This document shows positions 55,340 to 64,000 of a DNA stretch of 64,000 nt, one piece after another. A program made the position numbers and the translations under genes. The stretch is from contig CM036243.1 in NCBI GenBank assembly GCA_020698575.1, positions 20,241,403-20,305,402 of the forward strand. Direction: 5' to 3'. The notes under the pieces were generated by a model that ran no database searches, had not been told where the DNA came from, and was given only the letters and a program-made list of their open reading frames with translations. Every line of letters begins with the position of its first letter. Position 1 is the stretch's first letter. Source of the DNA: Bostrychus sinensis (taxonomy: Eukaryota > Chordata > Actinopteri > Gobiiformes > Eleotridae).

Positions 55340-57237
55340 AAATGTTGGGCCATCTTTTTTTTGTATTTGAATAGAATGAAAACATTCAAATCACATGAGC
55401 CAATATTTTATTCACAACAGAACACAGATACAGTAACATAAATGTTTTAAAAGTGTATTTACAAAAGGAACTCATCTCAAATTTGATGCCTGGTACAGCT
55501 CTCAAAATAGTTGGGACAGGGGCATGTTTACCATGGTGTAGCATCTCCTCTTCTTTTCAAAAGTTTGGTCCCATTCTTGCCTGATAAAGGTTTACAGCTG
55601 CTGAAGAATTCATGGTTGTCTTTGTTGTGTGTTTTTTTTTTAAATAATGCACCAAACATTCTCTATGTGAACAGATCTTTACTGCAGGCAGGCCAGTTCA
55701 GGTCCGTAAGAGGTTCACTTTGGGTCACAAAGGCCTCTTGAAAAAGAGGTCCAAGCTAGGGCTGAATGATAATGCAAGGAAGACTGGCTCATGTATTGCA
55801 AAGGTCTCAGAAAATGTGAGCTTTAGATTGGGGCGATGGTGACGCAGTGGGTTAAGCATTCGCCCAGCAATCGGAGGGTAGCCGGTTCGAATCCCATCTG
55901 AAGCGCATACTGTCGTTGTGTCCCTGGGCAAGACACTTCACCCACCTTGCCTGTGTGAATGTGTTAGTGTGGTTGTGTTTGGTGGTGGTCGGAGGGGCTG
56001 TTGGCGCAGATTGGCAGCCACGCTTCCGTCAGTCTGCCCCAGGGCAGCTGTGGCTACAGAAGTAGCTCACCACCACCAAGTGTGACTGAGGAGTGAATGA
56101 ATAATTGATCAATTGTAAAGCATCTTTGAGTGTCCAAAAAAGCGCTATATAAATTCGATGAATTATTATTATTAATTATTAGATTTACCCAATAAATTAG
56201 TTAATTTTCTAATTATTTGGATCAGGGAGGCGAAGGTGGGAACCGTCAACTTATCAACTGATAAAATTGGAGTCGCTTGGAAAAAAGGTTGGGAACCAAT
56301 TTTAGAGCATATGTAACTCTAGAACCTTATATATTACCTTTTAGCATAGCATTCATAGTTCCTTCTAAAACACACAAGTTGCCCACACTGTATGCACTTA
56401 TACCCCCCATCCCATCAGAGATACTGACTTTTAAACTGAACGCTGAGAACATGCTGAAAGGTCTCCCTCCTCTTAGCCCGGAGGACACTGTGTCTGTTAT
56501 TTCCAAAAAGAAAATCAAATTTGGACTAATCTGACCATAGGACACTGTCCCACTTTGAAACAGTCCATTTTAAATGAGTCTTGGCCCAGGACACAACGGC
56601 GCTTTCCAACCATGTTCACATATGGGGTTTCTGGAAGTATTCCTGGGCCCATTTAGTAATGTCATTGACACAATCATGCTGATGAGTGATGCAGTGTCAT
56701 CTGAGGGCCCAGAGACCATGGGCATCCAATAAAGGTTTTCAGCCTTGTCCCTTACACAGAGATTTCTCCAGTTTCTCTGAATCTTTTGACGATGTTATGC
56801 TCTGTAGATGATGAAAGCTTTTGCAGTTTGATGTTGTAGAACATTGTATTCCACAATCTTTTCATGCACTTTTTCACAGATTGGAGAGCCTCTGCTCATT
56901 TTTACTTCTGAGAGACTCTCTCTCTCTAAGACATCCCTTTTATAGCTAATCGTGTTACAGACATTAAAATCAATTAACTTAATTAGTTGCTAGCTGTTCT
57001 CCCAGCTGAATCTTTTAAAAATGTGTTGCCCCTGTCCCAACTATTTTGAGAGCTGTAGCAGGCATCAAATTTGAAATGAGCTCATTTTGTGCATAAAAGT
57101 GTAAAATTTCTTGGTGTAAACATTTGTTATGGTATGTTCTATTGTGAATACAATATTGGCTCGTGTGATTTGAAAGTCTTTTAGTTTTCATTTTATTCTA
57201 TTAAAAATGTCCCAATACTTTTGGAATTCAGGTTGTA
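55340..57237 (-). mobile_element. Decayed Tc1/mariner-like transposon with nested SINE
   Basis: Termini of about 180-200 bp are inverted copies: left 'caaatcacatgagccaatat' pairs with right 'atattggctcgtgtgatttg', and 'gttgggacagg' near 55510 pairs with 'cctgtcccaac' near 57032. The minus strand between about 57050 and 56290 gives, with stops and frameshifts, a Tc1-type transposase fragment ('SVLWSD' stop 'SKFDF', then 'VLRA'). The C-terminal coding end lies near 55560. The transposase middle is deleted and a family B SINE (55826-56180) sits in its place. Non-functional. Confidence 0.75.
55826..56180 (+). repeat. tRNA-derived SINE (family B), complete copy
   Basis: The tRNA-like head has box B 'ccggttcgaatccc'. 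The body includes 'gtgtccctgggcaagacact' and 'ggtggtggtcggaggggct', and the 3' end 'aagcgctatataaatt' is followed by an ATT/TTA tail. It is inserted in the Tc1/mariner-like transposon. Confidence 0.85.
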
Positions 57238-57988
57238 AAAGCAGTAACAAAATATAGCCAATCTGAAATCTTGATAGCAATAGACATTTCTTTACTTCTT
57301 TCCTTCTTAGTGTTGAAGGGAACTAGCCCAAAAAAATCCTCTCTGTGTCCCTGACCTCTGGCTTTACAAATACTGCTGCTGTGGTATTTTGTAACTCTGT
57401 GACTCACCATAGCAGGCTGTCTAACTGGATTTACACATCACTATGACACTTACCTCTGCAACTCCTACAATGAGAGCACACACATATTTTAGTTTATCCA
57501 TTTATCATTTATGAATCTAGTGAAAACTACAGATTAAAGAAATAAAACATGACAGTAAATATGGATGGTTTTGTCACTATCTGTAGATATTTGTAGTTTC
57601 TGGGTCACCCTATAATGACTTGATTTTCTATTTTTGGTTGCCAGTGCAACCAAAGGTGTGGAAAAATGTGTGCTGTGTGGTTTTACCTGTTGTAAACCTT
57701 AGGAGCTGTAAGTCACTCCCATTACGGCTGAGTGAAATGTTACATGCTATTGCAGCACACCACAGAGAAAAGGTAAGAAAATGGTCTCATTGTGGGTACA
57801 CTGATAAGAATAGGTTTGTATAGGAAAAGTTTCTATTGTCTATGTTTGGTTATGATTGTTTAGGGTTACTACAATGCTGATCTTTATATTTACCCAGCTC
57901 ACAGCTCAGCTGTAGGTCAGTTAAATGTTTCATGCATGTTTATTCTAAAAGAAAATCTAAAATGGTATATCTTTTTATGCATACAGAT

Positions 57989-59337
57989 ATGAGGTGCTGT
58001 GGGTTACAGCGGCTGAGAAGCATTGCAACCCTTTGTGTTTTGCTGGCAGTGGCAGTCGTGCTGTATAATGATCCATTTCTATTGCTCTGGTGGCCTCAGA
58101 AACCAGAGGAGGTAAGATCACTCTGAATTCACTCAGGAAAAGTTTGAAAAGGATTTATTTGTTTCGTGCTGTATGAATGTGTTGTTTTTTTAAAACAAAT
58201 TGTATAGTAACTTTTGACTCTCTGTGTATATGCCTTGTCTGTGCTGTAAAAGCTGTAAGTAATAATGCTTAAATTGGTAAATAGCAAATTATTGGCTAAA
58301 ACATTATTTTACATGCAAGCTATTATGAAGGACTTGAGTCAGGTTTAAATTCAATCAATATCACTACAAGCAACAACATATTTGCAGTTATTGTAACCTA
58401 ATATTTTGTGTGTATGTCCTTCTTATTACAGAATGCTGATGCTCCAGGTTTCCCTCTAGACATGGCACCAAGATCGATTGATGAGATGTTTGACGGATGC
58501 CGGTCAGAAGCTGCATCTATCATTGACGTGTTTGGAGTTTTCGAGTCAAAGTTCAACAAAAACTTTGCCGATGCGTGGGACTCAGTGCAAAACCAGATAA
58601 AGAAACCTGTGCCCAAACCTCTGAAGGACGACCATGCTATTGTCCTATACATGTACACTAACTACAGGTTTATCCAACATGATTTTAACAATGCTTTGAA
58701 AAATGGAAAACCTGTTTACAACACAGCAGGTTTCAAGTTCCACTACTTTTACTTTTACCTCACTGTTGCCATTCAACTTCTACGCCAAAATCAAACAAAA
58801 TGCACAACCAGCTATTATGCGATGAGTACACAGTTTCAATTGAATGTCAATCACACTACTATGCGTTTTGGTTCTTTTGTTTGGGCATGGCAGGACAAAA
58901 ACTTGCTTCATCAAAAAAGCAGGATTTCTTGTTTTGAAATCTACACATGCTTTGGCGCTGACATATCAAATTACTCTGCTGTGAATCTAAAAGGACAGCT
59001 ACTGATTCCTCCTTATGAGGTTTTTCAGATCACAAACATCCAAACTAAAAACACATGGTGCAGCGTGGTCTACAAATTACACAGTACCAAAACACCAAAA
59101 AGCGATTTGAACTGTCGATTAAATTTAGGGCAAAGTGAATCATATTTTGTGGATATTCTTAGACATTGGCGCATGAACAGCATTTTAATAATTTCACTTT
59201 GCATTTTTGTTTTGATATATGCAGTCTTCATAAAACAGTGGTGCAGATGTCATAGACTACAGTCATGCAGACAGTCTCTTTTGGCTTTTCTCTTAAGGGG
59301 TAGTCACAGTGAATCATCTAGAAGTTTGCACATTTAG
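57989..59337 (+). CDS. Ecto-ADP-ribosyltransferase paralogue lacking the R-S-ExE residues, membrane-anchored
   Basis: Two coding exons (57989-58111 and 58432-59337, phase 0 junction) give 342 residues. Exon 1 encodes a basic start and a hydrophobic segment ('LCVLLAVAVVLY'), a signal peptide or anchor. Exon 2 has the vertebrate ART fold: 'DMAPRSIDEMFDGC' near the N-terminus, 'CFEIYTCFGADIS', and 'LLIPPYEVFQIT'. Against the neighbour at 60396, catalytic Arg is Tyr170 ('SYYAM' for 'VFRRV'), the Ser-x-Ser is Trp-Ala-Trp (192-194), and Glu-x-Glu is Lys-Gly-Gln (228-230). Cysteines are kept. After 'SDLNC' comes an extension with a membrane segment (about 290-308) and a Cys/Arg-rich cytoplasmic tail. 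A poly(A) signal is at 59438. Probably a pseudoenzyme, comparable in kind to mammalian ART3, known to have lost this motif. Confidence 0.85.
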
Positions 59338-59430
59338 GGTGGCGTAGGTTTCTATGCCAGATGCCCATGAACACAGGCAACACTCTTCATTTATCCAGAC
59401 TTGGGACAGGCACAAAGTATTGGTGCCATA
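59338..59430 (+). repeat. SINE-like dispersed fragment (family C)
   Basis: Begins at the stop codon of the preceding gene: 'tatgccagatgccc', then 'catttatccagacttgggac'. It forms the start of the 3' UTR. Confidence 0.55.
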
Positions 59431-59999
59431 ACAAAACAATAAATCAAATGTGTCTTACAAACAGTTATTTGCTTATTTCATTGTAGATTTTTTGTGTGTG
59501 TCATATGAAATGTAGTGACATCTGTTGATGAGATTGTTGTGTGCATTTTCTTGTGCATCCCAAAATTATTTTTTCCTCAGCTTTGTTTGTAGTCTAGAGT
59601 TTTTTAGCTTGTACTATAAACCCATTGATTCAATTTTGGCAAACAGACTTAGACAGAACTAGGCAAATGGAAACTCATTTTATAAACACTCACCTGCTTT
59701 TAGCTAATGAATAAAAACTCCTAAACCTCTTACACTGCTGCCAGTTCATCACTGCACTGATCTAGTGATAGGCAATTGATGGGTCGGGACCCAAAAATGT
59801 ATATGTTGAATATAGAACTAATTTTAATGTCCAGCTTCTTTAATGCCTAAAATATTGTTTTATTACATGAAATGGTAAAATAGATTTTACAAAATGTCAC
59901 AGAAAATTAAATAAGACATAACTTTCTTCTTCTAAGGTCACAATAAACTGGCAAGGGTTAAAACTGATTTGAACGGTTTCTATGGGGGAGGTGTGTTCT

Positions 60000-60065
60000 C
60001 TGATTGAAATGACCAACAGCTGCTGCAGACGCAGCAGCACAGCTCAGTTTGAGAAATTTACTGTG
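60000..60065 (+). other. Possible 5' UTR exon of the second ART gene
   Basis: A good donor (ctgtg|gtgagt, exon end 60065) lies upstream of the coding start, with a possible acceptor ('atgtgcag') at about 60380, just before the ATG. The 5' boundary is a guess. Confidence 0.3.
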
Positions 60066-60395
60066 GTGAGTAAAATCATGTTTCCTTTACAATTAAAGAT
60101 TGTACAAAGGGATGCCAGTAAATAAGACCTGAAAACCATTTTATAACATGGTTAACAGGACACTGTAGAATTAAAGACAAAATGTAAGTACTCATTGTTC
60201 TCTTTTGATTTTAAATTAAAACCAACAAAGAGAAAGCAGCAACTTCTAGGAAAAATACAACATCTTTGAAAATACTATCACAATGAACGACTTGTCTATT
60301 ATCAGTGCTTCAGAGATATTGCTTATGCTTTTATCTTTACTTGAGATTGTATGATGACCTTTTAAAATTGCCTATGTGCAGGTATTAGTTGAAAG

Positions 60396-61286
60396 ATGTG
60401 GCCTCTATTAGCAGCACTACTCCTGTCCCATGAAGCTCTGATGGAATTCACACAGCAGGTAAACTAAACTGCTTAAATGCCAGTACCATCATTATATGTA
60501 TGTCTAATCTGGTTTTTGTTGTTGCAGAAGCCACCTCCACCTGGGTATTTTATGTTGGACATGGCTCTAGACTCTGTGGATGACATGTACAGCGGCTGCA
60601 AAGACAAAATGGAGTTCAGAGTTAAGAAGGAATACCTGCCAAATGAGAAAAACCAAGGGAGAAATAACTTTTCTATTGCTTGGCGCGAAGCTGAGAAGTA
60701 CTACAACAAAGTCTGGAAGCATAAAAAGGGCAAGAGGCCATCCACCTTCCTGGGCAAAGAACAAATCATGTCCATTTACACCTACACCCTGGACGAACCC
60801 AATGTGTATGAGGATTTTAACGAGGCGGTGCGGACGCAGAGGTCGAAGTACAAAAGCTTGTTTCAGTACCACTCGCTCCACTATTTCTTGACCGACGCAA
60901 TCCAGAAACTCAACACGCGTAAAAACAAGGCGGAGCGCTGCGTAACCGTCTTCCGCAGAGTGGATAGTTACTTCAGTCGATGTCTTTTGAACAACTTGAC
61001 GGTGCGCTTTGGCTCATTCGCCTCCGCCTCTATGGGTTGGTATCCCAGTGCTGTGCGATTTGGGGACAGAAGCTGCTTCGAGATCACCACATGTTTTGGA
61101 GCGGACATCTCGCTGTACTCGAAACTTGGAGAGTCAGAAAGAGAAGTGCTCGTTCCGCCGTACGAGGTTTTTAAAATCACAAAGGTAAAGAGACGGTCCC
61201 AGGACAAGCGTCTGCCGTGTGCGGTGGTCTACACTCTGAAAAGCACCGGGAAATCACGTTCCAACTTGAACTGTGCACTGGTTTGA
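60396..61286 (+). CDS. Ecto-ADP-ribosyltransferase, intact R-S-ExE, apparently secreted
   Basis: Two coding exons (60396-60458 and 60528-61286) separated by a 69-nt intron give 273 residues. Exon 1 'MWPLLAALLLSHEALMEF' is a signal peptide. Downstream ATGs exist, but only this start gives a secretory leader. The ART domain has 'DMALDSVDDMYSGC', Arg164 ('VFRRV'), 'RFGSFASASM' with Ser187/Ser189, 'CFEITTCFGADIS', and Glu225-Arg-Glu227 before 'VLVPPYEVF'. These are the R, S and ExE motifs of arginine-specific mono-ADP-ribosyltransferases, which use NAD+ to modify extracellular targets. It stops at 'NLNCALV' with no GPI signal or membrane segment, unlike mammalian ART1-4, so a soluble ART5-like enzyme is likely. 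AATAAA is at 61347 and 61380. It is the tandem paralogue of the gene at 57989. Confidence 0.9.
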
Positions 61287-61706
61287 AGGTTGTCAAAGAA
61301 AAGAAGATACGCGATGGCCAAGATGAGGTTAAAAAAAAAAGCCTATAATAAAAGAAATGCTTAAAATAGCAGTGTACTGAATAAATTTTTTTGAGCTTTT
61401 TCACAATATTTTATTTAATATGCAATCTATGTATTGCTTGTAGCCTATTTAACTGTATATGTCAAATGCGACTATAACCGCATGTTTACACTTAAAAAAG
61501 CAAGGCAATAAAAAACTACATTTAAATTACACTGACCATTTCGTTTGAGGTTAAACTACAAGTCATATAAATAAATGCATATACAGTTATATACAATTAC
61601 AATAATGTGGTTGCGCTTTGCACACAATACTCAACCTATATGGGAATTCAGTTGTCACTATAAAACATGAACTGAAATGTTATTTAAACTAAACACAAGG
61701 CTAAAA

Positions 61707-62498
61707 TTAGGTCTTCTTGAAGCAGGTGAGGTTCTTGGCTCTGTGCAGGTAGAGGAGAGGCTGCAGGATACCGCTGGCTAAGGAAAGGGCAATACAAACT
61801 GTCATGACCTCAAGGTATTGGTACTGAGTTAAGCAACACTGGAAAGGAACTGGGGCAACAGAAAAAATGAAATTGATGACTACAGAAATCAAGATGAAAA
61901 AGATAATCTTAAAGGCCCTTCGTTTAGCTGTGTTGCTTTGCTTATTGTTAGGAATATTCTCCCCTGGCCCAGGTTTCTTCAATGATTTGAGGACCGAAAG
62001 ACAGCAAAATACAACAATAGCCATAAAAAACAAATCCTGAATGAAAAATGCATAGTGATAAAGAAAATTTGTGAATAACAACATACAATAAATGCAAGAG
62101 GCTAAGATGGGGAGCCAGGTAACACAACAAACAGCTACTCTGTATCTAAGAGGTTTATATTTAAGAAAAGCTACAGGGTACACTACTCCCATATAGTACT
62201 CAATACAGATGCAGCTCTGAAAGAGAGGCCTGCCTGTGAACAGGAAGCCCAGTGAGAAGATATAGGTATAAAAGAAACCATAGATTTCAGTAAGATAAAA
62301 AATAAATAAACATAATTCACTTAAACAAAAGAAAATCTCAGACAGAGCCAGGTTGAGGGAGAAAATGTCTGACTCCAGAGTCCTCTTGGTCCCCTTTAAC
62401 ATCACCCATATGATGTAGCAGTTTAAGGGCAGCGTCAGGATGATGTTGAGTGAGCAAAAAGTCTCAACCAGTTTGATATTAAGGCTTGTTTGATTCAT
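61707..62498 (-). CDS. Orphan class A GPCR, single exon, atypical motifs
   Basis: A 263-residue intronless frame with seven hydrophobic segments (roughly 12-34, 44-70, 82-104, 122-143, 151-171, 194-215, 229-250). N-glycosylation site Asn2. Family marks: Asn26 in TM1 ('LPLNCYIIW'), a Cys-rich TM3 end ('CICIEYYMGVVYPVAFLKY') and Trp128 in TM4. The DRY position reads Glu-Tyr-Tyr (100-102), TM2 has Glu54 where Asp is usual, and NPxxY reads Gln-Pro-Leu-Leu-Tyr (246-250). The short C-tail is basic. It resembles fish-expanded orphan receptors of the nucleotide/lipid-receptor-like rhodopsin group, but I cannot name a ligand or gene. It faces the second ART gene tail to tail, stop codons about 420 bp apart. 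Confidence 0.85.
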   Translation of the reverse strand: MNQTSLNIKLVETFCSLNIILTLPLNCYIIWVMLKGTKRTLESDIFSLNLALSEIFFCLSELCLFIFYLTEIYGFFYTYIFSLGFLFTGRPLFQSCICIEYYMGVVYPVAFLKYKPLRYRVAVCCVTWLPILASCIYCMLLFTNFLYHYAFFIQDLFFMAIVVFCCLSVLKSLKKPGPGENIPNNKQSNTAKRRAFKIIFFILISVVINFIFSVAPVPFQCCLTQYQYLEVMTVCIALSLASGILQPLLYLHRAKNLTCFKKT

Positions 62499-64000
62499 TG
62501 TCTGTAATCAGAACAAGAGGTTTCAGAAACAAACAAGCATCTTAGTGAGCAAATAATTACATTACCTCTTTATCTGAAGCTTTATTACTCTCCAACAATG
62601 TGGTCCGGGTGAACTGCTATCAGCTTAGGGAGTTGTGTGAGAAGTGGCACCTGTTATCACTGTTTGTGTATTCAAATACTCAAAAACAACAGGGTTTCAG
62701 CTGCTGCTATTATGGACGTCTTAAATAAACATAGTTTGTTGAATGCAGTGCATGGTATTCACCAGTGACAATTCATCCTGCACATTTGTCCCTGAAATGT
62801 ATTTTTTGTAAAAATAAAAGTCATGCTTGGTTGTTTCAGAATTTTCATTTATCTGTAATGATTAAAGAGAATGAACATTATACTGTGTATTGTTCTTCAT
62901 TACAAGAAGACAAGTTGAAGACACAGGTGCACTGATAAAGTTGTGTTTAAATTCAATTAGAACAAAAATGTGCTGGGTTTGTGACATACAGAGAAAGACT
63001 GTGTGTTCTTTCTCTGTCGCTGAAGCACTCTGCCCACCTCAACCACCTGCCAAATAATAGTGGTCATAATGTTATGTTTCATGACCACCTGCAGCCCCAT
63101 ATGCAGCAAACATTTCATTAGAACCAGAATTAAGTTCTTCACTGATTCATCATTGTTCCTTCCTAGGACTACTTTGATAGATGCTGACCACTGCAGAGCC
63201 AGAACACCCCACAAGAGCTGCAGTTTTGTTTAGCCAACATTATTTGGCCCTACACTTGTGTACACACTTGTTTAAATCCTTATGCTCGCCCATTTTTCCT
63301 GCTTCTAACACATCAACTTTGAGGACAAAATCCCAGTGACATCTGGGAGTGACCATTATGGAGCATGGGGCCTTCTTTTGCGTCTGTTATGTTATTACTA
63401 TCCAAACAAATATATGTAAAACTGCCTTAGAGCTTTGAGTCATTTCCCTTGCAAATCAATGGAAAAAATCATAAGCACTTTTTCCTTGTGATTACAGCAG
63501 TCTGGGAGCAATTCCAGTTTAAGTCACATAGTATGACATCTAATCACGGGGTCATATAAGTACAGTTTCACCTTATCATGTTTCATTTCTGTTCTAATAT
63601 ATTCAAGCAACATTTATACCACCAATAATTATTACTATTACATGTGTTTTTCTAGTACAGTAGTGCTCAAAATAAAATTTCCAAATCCTTATTCTAGCTT
63701 TTGTTTCTACACATGCAAATACATTGAAAACACTGCTCATTCTATTTCAAAATCAAAACATGAGCAAAAAATTATTACATTTGTTATTCCTTATTGTATT
63801 GTATTGTATTTTTACTGCATTTCCCTACAGAAAGGGAAGAAAAAATGGATATTAGGCTGTTCTTAACAAACTCAAACATTTACTATATAAATTAAAAATG
63901 CTTTAAGATTTTGCTTTCCCGTGGCTCTCTGAACTAATATTTAGTTGTCTAACCATGGTTTTTGAGAACTACTCTTCATCAGTGATGCATGGAGTCCACT
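62499..64000. other. Non-coding end of the window
   Basis: Upstream of the GPCR start no further exon is supported. The stretch contains the Tc1-derived fragment at 63015-63345; the rest is AT-rich. Confidence 0.45.
63015..63345 (-). mobile_element. Tc1-like element fragment, second copy
   Basis: A reversed copy of the family at 39138. 'tagtggtcataatgttatg' is the terminus, 'gcagccccatatgcagcaaa' an inner block, and 'ctgcttctaacacatcaact' with 'ttgaggacaaaat' mirrors 'attttgtcctcaaagttgat' of the first copy. Its internal deletion differs from that of the first copy. Confidence 0.75.

Noticed and set aside
60567..60881. Minus-strand and shifted plus-strand frames over the second ART gene
   Set aside because: Shadows of the ART exon, which has conserved motifs and proper splice sites.

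Overview
This is eukaryotic, vertebrate nuclear DNA, most likely from a ray-finned (teleost) fish. Coding sequence is sparse, split into short exons with GT-AG introns, and embedded in AT-rich sequence full of teleost-type repeats: tRNA-headed SINEs, L2-like and Rex3/RTE-like LINE pieces, hAT and Tc1/mariner derivatives, and CA, TA, AATC and GGAT microsatellites. I rebuilt the exon structures by hand from splice sites, reading phase and family resemblance. No database search was run.

Layout. Bases 1 to 25088 hold no exon I can support and probably lie in the long first intron of pitpnc1, or upstream of it; they contain many repeats. Bases 25089 to 37219 (+ strand) carry exon 2 to the last exon of a phosphatidylinositol transfer protein of the PITPNC1 (RdgB-beta) type, including an 8-nt microexon and two alternative terminal exons with related starts. 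A long 3' UTR runs to about 40.5 kb. Convergent to it, 51048 down to 41379 (- strand) encodes a complete VWA7-like secreted or surface protein: 17 coding exons whose lengths add up to exactly 968 codons plus a stop. The likely poly(A) signals of the two genes lie only about 50 bp apart, tail to tail. Bases 51.8 to 57.9 kb are repeat-rich and include a decayed Tc1/mariner transposon with a SINE nested in it.

Bases 57989 to 61286 (+ strand) hold two neighbouring ecto-ADP-ribosyltransferase (ART) paralogues. The first has a C-terminal membrane segment and has lost all three positions of the R-S-ExE catalytic signature. The second keeps all three, has a signal peptide, and ends without a GPI signal or membrane segment, so it looks like a secreted enzyme. 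At 62498 to 61707 (- strand) is a single-exon class A GPCR with altered DRY and NPxxY motifs. The window ends in non-coding sequence with another Tc1-derived fragment.

The genes do not form one pathway. The parts most worth following up are the pairing of a pseudo-ART with a probably active secreted ART, and the hydrophobic, tail-anchor-like end of the shorter PITPNC1 isoform.
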